Source of the DNA: Microbacterium oxydans
GTDB taxonomy: Bacteria > Actinomycetota > Actinomycetes > Actinomycetales > Microbacteriaceae
Direction: 5' to 3'
Assembly: GCF_900095745.1 (NCBI RefSeq)
Contig: NZ_FMIR01000019.1
Location: 558,001-622,000, forward strand
DNA length: 64,000 nucleotides
Within the stretch, counting starts at the first letter, position 1. Each line of letters opens with the position of its first letter. The notes beneath the pieces were generated by a model that worked only from the letters and a program-made list of their open reading frames with translations, ran no database searches and was not told the DNA's origin. Positions 53,657 to 63,370 of this stretch are shown piece by piece. Both the position numbers and the translations under genes were made by a program.

Positions 53657-54733
53657 TCAGACCGCGTCCAGCGCGCGGTCGATCAGCCGGATCACGTTCT
53701 CGGTGCCGTTGCGCGTTCCCGCCGTCTCGGCCGCTGCGGCCATCCGGTCGAGCTTGTCCCGGTCCCCCAGGATGGGCACGACGATGCGCCGCACGGCGTC
53801 GCCGTCGAAGGTCGCGTCGTCGAGGAGCTCGGCCGCACCCGCCGCCACCGCGGACGCCGCGTTCAGACGCTGCTCGCCGTTGCCGACCGAGTAGGGCACG
53901 TACAGGGCGGGGATGCCCAGCGCACTGATCTCGCTGACCGTCGCCGATCCGGACCGCGAGACGATCAGGTCCGCGACGGCGAAAGCCAGGTCCATACGGT
54001 CGACGTAGCGCCGCAGTGCGTACCCCTCGGCCCCAGGATCGGCGAGTTCGCTGCGCTCACCCGTCACGTGCAGGAGCTGCCACCCGGCCGCCAGGACATC
54101 GCGCCAGGAATCCTCGAGGGCCTCATTGAGGCGCTGAGCACCGAGCGAGCCGCCGAACGCGAGCAGCACCGGGCGATCCGGGTCGAGACCGAAGTACTCC
54201 GCGGCCTCCGCGCGCGCCGCCGCACGATCGAGCGTGATGACCTCCTGGCGCAGCGGCATCCCGACCGTCTCGCTGCCCCGGAGCGGCGTGCCCTCGAACG
54301 CGACGCCCACGGCCGCGGCACGGCGGGCCCCGAGCACGTTGGCGAGACCGGGCTTGGCGTTGGCCTCGTGCACCACGAACGGCACGCCCTCGCGCCGCGC
54401 AGCCACGTAGGCGGGGGCGGACGCGTAGCCGCCGAATCCGACGACGACATCGACGCCGTGTCGGCGGATGTGCGCGCGCACCTGAGCGATCGCCTTGCGG
54501 AACCGCATCGGGAAGGCCGCCGCCTGGCGGTTCGGACGACGCGGGAACGGGACCTTGTCGACGATGAGCAGTTCGTAGCCTCGAGCGGGCACCAGCCGGG
54601 ACTCGAGCCCCTCGGCCGTACCGAGCACGAGCACGGTGGCATCGGCGTCGCGTTCACGAAGTGCGTCGGCGACGGCGAGCAGGGGATTCACATGGCCGGC
54701 GGTGCCACCGCCGGCGAGGAGGTACGAGGTCAC
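53657..54733 (-). CDS. murG: UDP-N-acetylglucosamine--N-acetylmuramyl-(pentapeptide) pyrophosphoryl-undecaprenol N-acetylglucosamine transferase
   Basis: This 358-residue GT-B glycosyltransferase turns lipid I into lipid II at the inner membrane face. LAGGGTAGHVNPLLAVA (~6-22) is the first G-loop, GFGGYASAPAYVAAR (~105) the second, and HEANAKPGLAN (~123) is also conserved. SRSGSATVSEI (~262) contacts UDP-GlcNAc. It overlaps ftsW by 4 nt. Confidence 0.96.
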   Translation of the reverse strand: MTSYLLAGGGTAGHVNPLLAVADALRERDADATVLVLGTAEGLESRLVPARGYELLIVDKVPFPRRPNRQAAAFPMRFRKAIAQVRAHIRRHGVDVVVGFGGYASAPAYVAARREGVPFVVHEANAKPGLANVLGARRAAAVGVAFEGTPLRGSETVGMPLRQEVITLDRAAARAEAAEYFGLDPDRPVLLAFGGSLGAQRLNEALEDSWRDVLAAGWQLLHVTGERSELADPGAEGYALRRYVDRMDLAFAVADLIVSRSGSATVSEISALGIPALYVPYSVGNGEQRLNAASAVAAGAAELLDDATFDGDAVRRIVVPILGDRDKLDRMAAAAETAGTRNGTENVIRLIDRALDAV

Positions 54734-55935
54734 CTGGTGACCCTACCCCGCTCGGCTGAGGGCTTCTCGACCACGGGAATGGTGCGCGCGAAGGCGAGCA
54801 GCACGCCGCAGGCGATCAGCACGGCGAGCAGGGCCGTACCTCCCTGAGACATGAACGGGAGCGGCACTCCCATCACCGGGAACACGCCGATGACGACGCC
54901 GATGTTGAGCACGGCCTGACCGACGATCCACACCGTGATTCCGCCTGCCGCGACGCGGATGAAGGGATCAGGCGTCTTCCGGATCACATGGAAGGCACCG
55001 ACCGTGAAGAACGTGAACAGCGCCAGGACGACGATGCAGCCGATCAGCCCGAGTTCTTCCCCGACGATCGCGAAGATGAAGTCGTTGCCGGCGGCGGGCA
55101 ACCATCCGTACTTCTCCTGGGAGTTGCCGAGCCCGAGCCCGAATATCCCGCCCGATGCCATCCCCCAGATGCCGTGGATGGACTGGTAGCAGTCGCTCTC
55201 GTACAGCGCCATGTTGTCGCAGGTCGCCGTGATGCGCCGCATCCGGTCCTGGCTCGACAGCGCGTAGGCGAGGACCGCGCCGATGCCGATCACCACCGGG
55301 ATGATGAACAGGCGGAGTTTGACGCCCGAGAAGAAGAGGCAGCCCAGCAGGATGAGAACCAGCACCATCGCGGTGCCGAGGTCCTTCCCGGCGAGCACGG
55401 TTCCGATCGCCAGCGCCCCGACCGGGATCACGGGGATGAAGACGTGGTGCCAGGTGCCGAGCATGGCCTGCTTGCGCAGCAGCACCGCGGCGATCCACAG
55501 AGCCAGTGCGAGCTTCAGGAACTCGGAGGGCTGCAGCGTGAAGCCGCCGATGTCGATCCAGTTCCGGTTTCCGCCGTCTTCGATCCCGAGCGGGGTGAAC
55601 ACGAGCAGCTGCAGGGCGACGGCGCCGAACAGCGCGGGCCACGCCATCTTCTTCAGGAACGCGACGGGTAGACGGCTGATCAGGAACATCAGCGGGACTC
55701 CGAGGAGCGCGAACACCCCCTGGCGGAGGACGCCGCCCATCGGATCGGATCCGCTGGCCACCGCGGTCGCGCTGGTCGCGGAGAGCACCATGACCAGGCC
55801 GAAGAGCGTCAGCAGCAGAGCGGTCGACGCGATGAGGAGGAACTCGGTGGACACCGGCGTGAACCGGCGTCCGAGCGACACCCTGGCGGCGAGTCCGCCG
55901 GACTCAGAGCGCGGAGGGCGGGACACCTGCGTCAT
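54730..55935 (-). CDS. ftsW: SEDS peptidoglycan glycosyltransferase FtsW
   Basis: The protein has 401 residues with ten predicted helices. It polymerises glycan at the septum together with FtsI. SEDS motifs are GGNRNWIDIGGFTLQPSEFLKL (~116-137, in parts), GKDLGTAMVL (~183) and GMASGGIFGLGLGNSQEKYGWLPAAGNDFIFAIVGEELG (~252-290, in parts). A ~30-residue cytosolic N-terminus precedes helix one. The first 32 nt overlap the murD gene and the end overlaps murG, so translation is coupled. Confidence 0.95.
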   Translation of the reverse strand: MTQVSRPPRSESGGLAARVSLGRRFTPVSTEFLLIASTALLLTLFGLVMVLSATSATAVASGSDPMGGVLRQGVFALLGVPLMFLISRLPVAFLKKMAWPALFGAVALQLLVFTPLGIEDGGNRNWIDIGGFTLQPSEFLKLALALWIAAVLLRKQAMLGTWHHVFIPVIPVGALAIGTVLAGKDLGTAMVLVLILLGCLFFSGVKLRLFIIPVVIGIGAVLAYALSSQDRMRRITATCDNMALYESDCYQSIHGIWGMASGGIFGLGLGNSQEKYGWLPAAGNDFIFAIVGEELGLIGCIVVLALFTFFTVGAFHVIRKTPDPFIRVAAGGITVWIVGQAVLNIGVVIGVFPVMGVPLPFMSQGGTALLAVLIACGVLLAFARTIPVVEKPSAERGRVTR

Positions 55936-57439
55936 CGGCGCTCCCCCGGTCTATCCAGCCACGCACCGCCTCGGCGAAACGGTGACCTCGATCCGCGTAG
56001 CTCGAGAACTGATCGAACGATGCCGCCGCCGGGGCCAGCAGGACTGTGCCCTCGCCTTCGACGATCCCCGACGCGATCTCCACGACACGGTTCATGACCT
56101 GTCCAGTCTCGCCAGCATCGACCTCGAACACCGGTACCGACGGCGCGTGTCGCCGGAATGCCGCGACCACGGAGGCCCGCTCGACCCCGATCACGACTGC
56201 CGCTCGAGCCGTCGCACCGACATCGGCGACCAGGTCGGCGATGTCGACGCCCTTCAGGTCACCCCCGACGATCCATACCGCTCCGGGGTAGGCACGCAGC
56301 GACGACGCCGCGGCGTGCGGATTGGTGGCCTTGGAGTCGTCGACCCAGGTGATGCCCGCATGCCGCGCGATGACCTGGATGCGGTGCGCGTCCAGGCGGA
56401 AACTCTGCAGCGCCGTGTGGATCGCCTCCGGTTCGACTCCGAGCGATCGCGCCAGGGCACTGGCGGCGAGGATGTTCTGGACGATGTGCGGAGCTGCGAG
56501 CCCGACCTCGTCGAGGGCCGCGATGGTCGTGAGTTCGAGGGCGCTGCGCGCGCGGTCGTCGAGGAAGGCCCGATCGACGATGAGCCCCTCCACGATGCCG
56601 AGGTCGCTCGGTCCGGGGATACCCAGATCGAAGCCGATCGCGCGGGCTCCTTCGACCACCTCGGCTTCTTCGACCATGAGCCTGGTCGCCTCATCGGCCT
56701 TGTTGTAGACGCAGGCGACGCGGGTGTTTCGATAGACCACAGCCTTCGCGTCGCGATACGCCTGGGCGCTGCCGTGCCACACCAGATGGTCGTCGGCGAG
56801 GTTGAGGCACACGGCCGCGTGCGGGAAGAGCTCACCTTCGGGCCGCGACTGGCCGAGGTACCAGAGCTGGTGGCTGGAGAGCTCGACCACGAGCACGTCG
56901 AAGCCGGCGGGGTCCCGCACCGCATCGAGGACGGGTACGCCGATGTTGCCGCAGGGCGCCGCCCGCAGGCCGCCCTCGACCAGCAGCGAGGCCGTCAGCT
57001 GCGTCGTGGTCGTCTTGCCGTTGGTCCCGGTGATGAGCACCCAATCGGCCGGCGTTCCGTCGGCGCGCACCACCTTGTCACGGACACGCCAGGCGAGTTC
57101 GACATCGCCCCAGATCGCGATTCCCGACTCCTGGGCCCAGCGGATCACGGAGTGCGACGGCGAGAAACCGGGCGAGGCGATCACCACTTCGGGGGCGAAG
57201 TCCACCAGTGCGGCCGGCACGTCGGCCAGGGAGCCGAGTTCGAGCGCGGCACCGATCACCGGGAGCAGGCGCGCGTACTCCTCTTCTGCGGACTCGCTGA
57301 GCACGAGCACCTCCGCACCGAGCTCGGCGAGGGTGTCGGCCACCGAGAAGCCCGTCATCGACAAACCGAGCACGGCGACGCGGAGATCGCGCCAATCGGC
57401 GTTCCAGCTCGTGAGTCCGCTGAGCCGATCAGTCGACAC
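55904..57439 (-). CDS. murD: UDP-N-acetylmuramoyl-L-alanine--D-glutamate ligase
   Basis: This 511-residue ligase adds D-glutamate to the stem peptide. A Rossmann start VAVLGLSMTGFS (~21) is followed by ATP loop GTNGKTTT (138-145), CLNLADDHLVWHG (~202) and WVDDSKATNPHAAASSL (~325). Its product is the normal substrate of MurE, whose gene is absent here. It overlaps mraY by 11 nt and ftsW by 32 nt. Confidence 0.95.
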   Translation of the reverse strand: MSTDRLSGLTSWNADWRDLRVAVLGLSMTGFSVADTLAELGAEVLVLSESAEEEYARLLPVIGAALELGSLADVPAALVDFAPEVVIASPGFSPSHSVIRWAQESGIAIWGDVELAWRVRDKVVRADGTPADWVLITGTNGKTTTTQLTASLLVEGGLRAAPCGNIGVPVLDAVRDPAGFDVLVVELSSHQLWYLGQSRPEGELFPHAAVCLNLADDHLVWHGSAQAYRDAKAVVYRNTRVACVYNKADEATRLMVEEAEVVEGARAIGFDLGIPGPSDLGIVEGLIVDRAFLDDRARSALELTTIAALDEVGLAAPHIVQNILAASALARSLGVEPEAIHTALQSFRLDAHRIQVIARHAGITWVDDSKATNPHAAASSLRAYPGAVWIVGGDLKGVDIADLVADVGATARAAVVIGVERASVVAAFRRHAPSVPVFEVDAGETGQVMNRVVEIASGIVEGEGTVLLAPAAASFDQFSSYADRGHRFAEAVRGWIDRGSADDAGVPPSAL

Positions 57440-58535
57440 GGGTGAGCCACTCGACGTAGAAGAGGCCGACGGCCGAGACCGCGAGGAGTCCGGCGATGAT
57501 CCACATGCGCACCACGATCGTGACCTCGGACCAGCCGCGCATCTCGAGGTGGTGATGGAAGGGACTCATCAGGAACAGCCGCTTGCCGCGCGTGATCTTG
57601 AAGTACGCCCGCTGCAGGATGACGGAGCCGGAGGACAGGACGAAGACGCCGGCGATCACCAGCAGGAGGAGCTCGGTGCGGGTCAGGATCGCCATCGCGG
57701 TGATCACGCCGCCGATCGCCATCGAGCCGACATCGCCCATGAAAACCTTCGCCTTGGGCGCGTTCCACCACAGGAATCCGATGAGGCTGGCCGCGACCGA
57801 CGCCGCGATGATGGCCAGGTTGAACGGGTCGCGCACCTCGTAGCATCCGCCGAGGGCGTCGGGATCGCCGCCGATGCAGGGCTGCTTGAACTGCCAGAAC
57901 GCGATCACGCTGTAGGCGCCGACGACGATGACTCCGGCCCCGGCGGCGAGACCGTCGAGACCGTCCGTCAGGTTCACACTGTTCGAGGTCGCGACGCCGA
58001 TGATCGAGATCCACACGAGGTAGAGGATCCAGCCGAGCACGACGCCGAAGGCGAAGAGGTTCAACCAGGTGATGTCGCGGAAGAGCGAGATCGCGGGGCT
58101 CGCCGGCATCTGCCCCCATTTGTTCGGGAAGTTCAGAGCGACGATGCCGAAGGGGACGATGACGAGCAACTGGCCGATCACCTTGCGCCAGCCGGACAGG
58201 CCGAGGCTGCGCTGGCTGCGGACCTTCATGTAGTCGTCGATGAAGCCCACGGCGCCGAAGCCGACCATCAGCCAGATCACCAGGATCGCCGAGAGTGCGG
58301 GCACCTCGCCGCTCACCAGCACGCCGGTGAAGTAACCGACGATGGATCCGACGATGAAGATGACACCGCCCATCGTGGGCGTGCCGCGCTTCGCCTCGTG
58401 GCTCGGATTGTGCACTGACTCCGGGGTGCGGATCACCTGCCCCCAGCCCCACTTCCGGAAGAGTCGGAGGAAGACAGGAGTCAGGAACAGGGTGAAGGCG
58501 AGCGAGATCGCCGCCGACATGATGAGAGACCTCAC
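57429..58535 (-). CDS. mraY: Phospho-N-acetylmuramoyl-pentapeptide transferase
   Basis: This 368-residue integral membrane enzyme with ten helices makes lipid I. KRGTPTMGGVIF (~49) is the first signature, GFIDDYMKV (~100) holds catalytic Asp residues, NLTDGLDGLAAG (~186) the Mg site, and VFMGDVGSMAIGG (~265) and the HHHLE (~320) the last conserved loop. It overlaps murF by 4 nt. Confidence 0.97.
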   Translation of the reverse strand: MRSLIMSAAISLAFTLFLTPVFLRLFRKWGWGQVIRTPESVHNPSHEAKRGTPTMGGVIFIVGSIVGYFTGVLVSGEVPALSAILVIWLMVGFGAVGFIDDYMKVRSQRSLGLSGWRKVIGQLLVIVPFGIVALNFPNKWGQMPASPAISLFRDITWLNLFAFGVVLGWILYLVWISIIGVATSNSVNLTDGLDGLAAGAGVIVVGAYSVIAFWQFKQPCIGGDPDALGGCYEVRDPFNLAIIAASVAASLIGFLWWNAPKAKVFMGDVGSMAIGGVITAMAILTRTELLLLVIAGVFVLSSGSVILQRAYFKITRGKRLFLMSPFHHHLEMRGWSEVTIVVRMWIIAGLLAVSAVGLFYVEWLTRVD

Positions 58536-59944
58536 GAGAACAATTCTCCCAGACGATCGCCGAGATGCCGGAGGCCCACGGAATTGGATGACTTCACGAG
58601 TACGCGGTCGCCGTCGCGGAGTTCGGTGCGCAGGTACTCGAAGGCTGCGTCCTGGTCGGCCAGGTGGATGGCCTCACTGTCCCAGGAGCCCTCGCCGACA
58701 GCAGCGAGGTAGAGCCGCCGCGCCTCGGGGCCGACGACGACGATGCGTTGGATGTTGAGTCGGACGGCGAGCAGACCGATCCGGTCGTGCTCCTCCCCTG
58801 CGCTCTCTCCGAGCTCGGTCATCGCGCCGAGGACGGCGACGGTGCGCTCCTCCGGCCCGGTGATCTGCGCGAGAGTCCGCAACGCCGCGGACATCGAGTC
58901 GGGGCTGGCGTTGTAGGCATCGTTGATGATCCGCACGCGGTCGCTGCCCAGCGGCTGCATGCGCCACCGCTCGGCGATCTCCACCGTCTCCAGGCGCGCG
59001 ACAGCGTCTACGGGAGTGACGCCGACGACGAGCGCTGCGGCGATGGCTGCCAGCGCGTTGGACACGTGATGCGCGCCGAGGACCCGCAGGCGCAGCGTCA
59101 GGCGGTCGCCGCCGACCTCGACGGTGCAGGTCGTGCCGGAGGCGGAAACGGAGATATCGTGCGCGCGGACATCGGCACTCGGACCCTGCCCGAAGCCGAC
59201 GACCTGCAGGCCACGCGCTTCGGCGAGCTCCTGCATGGCGGCGACCCTGCTGTCGTCGACGTTGAGAACGGCGGTCCCGGGCACGCGAGCCGCTTCGACG
59301 AGCTCGGCCTTCGCCTTCGCGGTTGCTTCGATCCCCCCGAATCCGCCGGCGTGAGCCATGCCGACCATGAGCACGACAGCGACGTCCGGCTCGACGAGAC
59401 CGGCGAGGTGCGCGATGCTGCCCGGTGCCGCCGCCCCGAACTCGCTCACCAGGAACCGCGTGTTCTCGGTGACGCGGAGCATCGTGACGGGGGCGCCGAC
59501 CTCGTTGTTGAACGACTTGACCGGCGCGACGGTTTCGCCCTCACCCTCGAGGATGCGTGCGAGGAAGTTCTTCGTGGTGGTCTTGCCGTTGGATCCGGTG
59601 ATCCCGATGATGCGGAGGGAGCCGCCGGCACGCACACGTGCCACGACCTCTCTGGCCAGCTCTCCCAGCGCCGCGACGGCGTCGGCGACGACGATCTGGC
59701 TGACGGGGACATCGACCGGGTGCTCCACGATCGCCAGCACCGCGCCGGCAGCGACGGCAGCTCCGACGAACTGGTGACCGTCGGTCTCCGCTCCGGGCTT
59801 CGCGACGAAGATCGAGCCGGGGACCATCGTCCGCGAGTCCGTGTCGACGAGGCCGTCGACGACCGTCTCGGCCGTGTCTTCTCCGGCCACGCGCAGATCA
59901 CCGCTCACTGCGGCGGTGATCTCAGCGAGCGTCAGGGCGATCAT
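58532..59944 (-). CDS. murF: UDP-N-acetylmuramoyl-tripeptide--D-alanyl-D-alanine ligase
   Basis: This 470-residue ligase adds D-Ala-D-Ala. The ATP loop GITGSNGKTTTK lies at 114-125, followed by NNEVGAPVTML (~145), HAGGFGGIEATAKAKAE (~203) and the MurF-specific NDAYNASPDSM (~340). The last motif distinguishes it from MurE. It is separated from ftsI by 27 nt with no murE between them, and it overlaps mraY by 4 nt. Confidence 0.95.
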   Translation of the reverse strand: MIALTLAEITAAVSGDLRVAGEDTAETVVDGLVDTDSRTMVPGSIFVAKPGAETDGHQFVGAAVAAGAVLAIVEHPVDVPVSQIVVADAVAALGELAREVVARVRAGGSLRIIGITGSNGKTTTKNFLARILEGEGETVAPVKSFNNEVGAPVTMLRVTENTRFLVSEFGAAAPGSIAHLAGLVEPDVAVVLMVGMAHAGGFGGIEATAKAKAELVEAARVPGTAVLNVDDSRVAAMQELAEARGLQVVGFGQGPSADVRAHDISVSASGTTCTVEVGGDRLTLRLRVLGAHHVSNALAAIAAALVVGVTPVDAVARLETVEIAERWRMQPLGSDRVRIINDAYNASPDSMSAALRTLAQITGPEERTVAVLGAMTELGESAGEEHDRIGLLAVRLNIQRIVVVGPEARRLYLAAVGEGSWDSEAIHLADQDAAFEYLRTELRDGDRVLVKSSNSVGLRHLGDRLGELFS

Positions 59945-59971
59945 TTCATCTCCATGCGCGGCTCTCGCCGA

Positions 59972-61741
59972 CTATCCGAACTTGGGAAGGAGCTCGTCCA
60001 TCGGGACAGAGGACGGCATCACGCGATACGTTTTCATCACCTGCGTCATCGCCTTCTGGAAGGCGGATGCGGTGGCCGCGGACGATACAACCTTAGTCGG
60101 CTCGTCCAGGGTGACCACGACGACGTACTGGGGATCATCCACCGGCGCGAAGCCCACCATGCTCGTGTAGTACACGCCGTTCTTGTAGCCGCCGTTGATG
60201 GGGTCTGCGACCTGAGCGGTTCCGGTCTTGCTGGTCACGCGGTAACCGGGTACCTGGATCCGCTCGGCGTTTCCACCCTGCACGGCCACGTTCTCGAGCA
60301 TGCGCGTGATCTCGGCCGCGGTCTGCTTCTCGATGATCTGCTCGTGCTTCGGCTTGTCAGGCGTGGCGACGGTGCCGTCCGCCTTCGTGCAGGACTCGAC
60401 CAGGGAGAGATCGATCTTCTCGCCGCCGTTGGCGATCGCCTGATAGGCGCCGGCGAGCTGTGCGGCGGTGACCGTGTAGTACTGGCCGAAGGTCGTCGTG
60501 TAGAGCGACTGGCTGTCCCATTCGCTGACCGGGTGCAGTGTTCCCCCGACCTCGGAGGGGAAGTCGATCGTCTTGTCGCCGACCCCGAACCGCTCCAGGT
60601 AGTCGTAGCGCACCTCGGGACTCACCTTGGTGCCGAACTTCGACAGCGCCACGTTCGAGGAGTCGATGAGTCCACCGGCGAGGGTGTAGTTGTACGCCGG
60701 GTGGTTGAACGCATCGTTGATCACGGCGCCGTTGGGGAACGTCTCCCGCGACGACGCGGTGACCGTGCTCAGGGGCGTCAGTCCCGCGCCCTCGATGACG
60801 GCGGCGGCGGTGATGGCTTTGAACGTCGATCCCGGCTCGAAGTCCCGGTGGAAGATCTGGCTGTATCGCGTCTCGGGCGTCGAGGAGTCGAGGTCGTTGG
60901 GGTCCAGGGACGGCCACTCCGCCGCCGCTCGGATCTTCCCCGTCTTCGCCTCGACGACGGTGACGGTGCCACCCTTCGCTCCCTGCTTGCGCGCCTCTTC
61001 GCCCACCATCTGCTGCAGGTACCACTGCAGATCACTGTTGATGGTCAACTGCACCGAGCCGCCGTCGACGGCATCCACCGTGCGCTCGCTTCCCGGGATC
61101 ACGACGCCGTTCGCGCCGCGGCGATAGGACTCCTCGCCGTCGATCGGCGCCAGGCACCCTTCGCCCAGCTGCTCGACACCGGCCTGCGCCGTTCCCGAAC
61201 CGTCGAGGAAGCCGAGGATGTTGCCGGCGACCGCGCCGTTCGGGTAGACCCGGGTCTCCCGTCCCTCCATGTGGAGGTAGGCGAGCTTCAGGTCGCGCAG
61301 CTCGATGTACTGCTCGGTGGTGAGGGACTTCTTCAGCGGTGCGTACTGACTCTGCGAATCCTTCGCGAGTGCATCGGCGACGAGCGCGCGGACCTCGTCG
61401 CCGGTCTGCCCGGTGATCGCCGCGATCTTCTCGGACGCTTCCGCCCAGGGAACCTTCGGGTCCTTCTCCTCGAACTGGTTGATGACGAGCGGGCTGAGTT
61501 GCGCGTCGTACACGAGCACGCTCGAGGCGAGGACCGTTCCACCGGCGTCGACGACCGATCCGCGCTGACCGGGGATCTTGTCGCCCGCGCCGATCTTGGT
61601 GAGCGACTGAGCGACGTGCTCGTCAGCGCTCACGACCTGGATGTCGACCAGACGCACCACGAAGGCGGCCAGCACGGACAGGATGACCGCGAGGGCGACG
61701 ACGGTGCGTCGCCGCGGTCCGCGGGTGGCTCGTGTCGTCAT
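59972..61741 (-). CDS. ftsI: Penicillin-binding protein FtsI (division transpeptidase)
   Basis: This 589-residue class B PBP has a cytosolic Arg-rich N-terminus, a helix at ~13-33, a pedestal domain starting IPGQRGSVVDAGG (~57), and a transpeptidase domain with STFK at 305-308 (catalytic Ser305), SSN at 361-363 and KTGT at 505-508. It crosslinks septal peptidoglycan with FtsW as partner. No C-terminal PASTA domains are present. The ATG at 61741 (MTTRATRG) starts 25 nt after the ftsL-like stop. Confidence 0.95.
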   Translation of the reverse strand: MTTRATRGPRRRTVVALAVILSVLAAFVVRLVDIQVVSADEHVAQSLTKIGAGDKIPGQRGSVVDAGGTVLASSVLVYDAQLSPLVINQFEEKDPKVPWAEASEKIAAITGQTGDEVRALVADALAKDSQSQYAPLKKSLTTEQYIELRDLKLAYLHMEGRETRVYPNGAVAGNILGFLDGSGTAQAGVEQLGEGCLAPIDGEESYRRGANGVVIPGSERTVDAVDGGSVQLTINSDLQWYLQQMVGEEARKQGAKGGTVTVVEAKTGKIRAAAEWPSLDPNDLDSSTPETRYSQIFHRDFEPGSTFKAITAAAVIEGAGLTPLSTVTASSRETFPNGAVINDAFNHPAYNYTLAGGLIDSSNVALSKFGTKVSPEVRYDYLERFGVGDKTIDFPSEVGGTLHPVSEWDSQSLYTTTFGQYYTVTAAQLAGAYQAIANGGEKIDLSLVESCTKADGTVATPDKPKHEQIIEKQTAAEITRMLENVAVQGGNAERIQVPGYRVTSKTGTAQVADPINGGYKNGVYYTSMVGFAPVDDPQYVVVVTLDEPTKVVSSAATASAFQKAMTQVMKTYRVMPSSVPMDELLPKFG

Positions 61742-61766
61742 GCGTCTCTCCGTCGATCGTGGGCGT

Positions 61767-62333
61767 TCAGCGTGTGGTGGGGCTCGGGAGTCCGTCGGTG
61801 ATCGCCGGCGGCAGATCTTGAATGACCTCGCCCGACGCGCCGGCATCCGTCGCCGTCTTCGTCTCCGGTGGCGAGGGCTTGACGATCAGCGAGTTGCTCA
61901 CGGCACCCGCTCCGCCCGGGTTGACGGTCGACGTCCAGTCCGCTCCGGCCCCGGTGCCGAACACCGCGCCATCGCTGAGGCGCAGGTACGACGGCGATCC
62001 CGCCACCACCATGCCGAGCCCCGCAGCACTGTTGGCGAGTACCTGCGGCGAGCTCAGACCGGTGAGCTCCTCCTGGAGAGCGTGCGTCTGCAGACTCAGC
62101 TCACGCTGCTGGGACGAGAGACCGGCGAGTGTGAACGAGTCCTGCGTGATCGCGAGCGACAGCGCGACCTGGGCCGCGCCGATCGCCAGCGCACCCCCCA
62201 ATGCGACGAGTGCGTAGGCGAGCTTGGGCTTGCGGCGGACGGCAGGCGAGCTGACGGGCTGAAGTCTCCGCTGCGGCTCGCGGGCGGGTGCGACCGGCTG
62301 GACCGGTTTGCGGACGACGGCGTTCAGGCTCAT
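61767..62333 (-). CDS. FtsL-like cell division membrane protein
   Basis: The protein has 188 residues. A basic cytosolic N-terminus (~38) is followed by one helix (~38-62, LAYALVALGGALAIGAAQVAL-like) and a short coiled-coil-like stretch (LSSQQRELSLQTHALQEELTGLSSP, in part). The Ser/Pro-rich outer tail ends in PPAITDGLPSP. Sequence is weakly conserved in FtsL, so the call rests on topology, heptad-like spacing and position between rsmH and ftsI. It overlaps rsmH by 4 nt. Confidence 0.75.
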   Translation of the reverse strand: MSLNAVVRKPVQPVAPAREPQRRLQPVSSPAVRRKPKLAYALVALGGALAIGAAQVALSLAITQDSFTLAGLSSQQRELSLQTHALQEELTGLSSPQVLANSAAGLGMVVAGSPSYLRLSDGAVFGTGAGADWTSTVNPGGAGAVSNSLIVKPSPPETKTATDAGASGEVIQDLPPAITDGLPSPTTR

Positions 62334-63268
62334 GCGCTCTCCCGCAGCTTCTCGGCGGCGCGGAGCCGCACCGGTATCGCCCGCGGGTTGCGCGCGCGTT
62401 CTTCGTCGGAGGCGAGTTCTGCCCCCTTGGTGAGGATGCGGAACTTCGGAGCATGCTCGGGAAGCTCGACGGGGAGCCCTGCCGGAGCAGTCGAGGCTGC
62501 GGCAGCGGCGAACGCCTGCTTGACCAGGCGGTCCTCGAGCGACTGGTACGACATCACGACGATGCGTCCGCCGACGCCGAGCGCATCCATCGCGGACGGG
62601 ATGGCATCGGCGAGCACGTTGAGCTCGGTGTTCACCTCGATGCGCAGGGCCTGGAACACCCGCTTGGCCGGGTGCCCGGCGCGCTGAGCGGCTGCCGGAG
62701 TCGCGGCGATCAGGATCTCGACCAGCTGGCCGGAGCGGGTGATCGGCTGCTTCTGCCGGGCATCGATGATGAAGCGCGCATAACGGCCGGCGAGCTTCTC
62801 CTCGCCGTACCGCTCGAAGATGCGACGCAGGTTGCCCTCGTTGTACGTCGCGATCACGTCGGCCGCCGTGACGCCCTTGGTCTGATCCATACGCATGTCG
62901 AGCGGAGCATCCTTCGAGTACGCGAATCCTCGCTCGGCCTCATCCAGCTGCAGCGAGGAGACGCCGAGGTCGAAGAGGATGCCCGCGGCCCCCTGGGCAT
63001 GCAGGCCGATCTCGTCGTACACCGTATGCACGAGCGTCACGCGGTCTTTGAAGCGCGCGAGCCGCTCCCCCGCGATACGCAGGGCGTCGGTGTCGCGGTC
63101 GAGTCCGACGAGGCGGATGTTCGGGAAGCGCTCGAGAAGCGCCTCCGAGTGGCCGCCCATGCCGAGCGTGGCATCGACGAGCACCGCGCCGTCCGCCTGG
63201 AGGGCGGGAGCGAGCAGCTCGACGCAGCGGTCGAGCAGTACGGGGGTGTGAATGTCTCGGAGGTTCAT
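62330..63268 (-). CDS. rsmH: 16S rRNA (cytosine1402-N4)-methyltransferase
   Basis: This 312-residue SAM-dependent enzyme methylates 16S rRNA in the decoding centre. HTPVLLDRCVELLAP (~7), VDATLGMGGHSEALLERFP (~31, SAM loop) and GLDRDTDAL (~54) are conserved, as are LFDLGVSSLQLDEAERGFAY (~95-115, in parts) and VMSYQSLEDRLVKQAF (~238). The ATG at 63268 lacks a strong ribosome site (GAGAAAGA). The 102-nt gap from mraZ shows only a GC-rich stretch with short repeats. Confidence 0.95.
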   Translation of the reverse strand: MNLRDIHTPVLLDRCVELLAPALQADGAVLVDATLGMGGHSEALLERFPNIRLVGLDRDTDALRIAGERLARFKDRVTLVHTVYDEIGLHAQGAAGILFDLGVSSLQLDEAERGFAYSKDAPLDMRMDQTKGVTAADVIATYNEGNLRRIFERYGEEKLAGRYARFIIDARQKQPITRSGQLVEILIAATPAAAQRAGHPAKRVFQALRIEVNTELNVLADAIPSAMDALGVGGRIVVMSYQSLEDRLVKQAFAAAAASTAPAGLPVELPEHAPKFRILTKGAELASDEERARNPRAIPVRLRAAEKLRESA

Positions 63269-63370
63269 GATCTTTCTCGGGGTGACCTTCGGCTCTGATC
63301 CCCCTCCGCTTCTCGACCCGGCACCGGGGAAGTGTGTCGGGGCGGGAGCGGCGGGGCATCACAGCCGTGG

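Noticed and set aside
58664..61801. A long open frame antisense to murF and ftsI
   Set aside because: It spans two real genes with clear catalytic motifs on the other strand and crosses their boundary; it reflects codon bias only.
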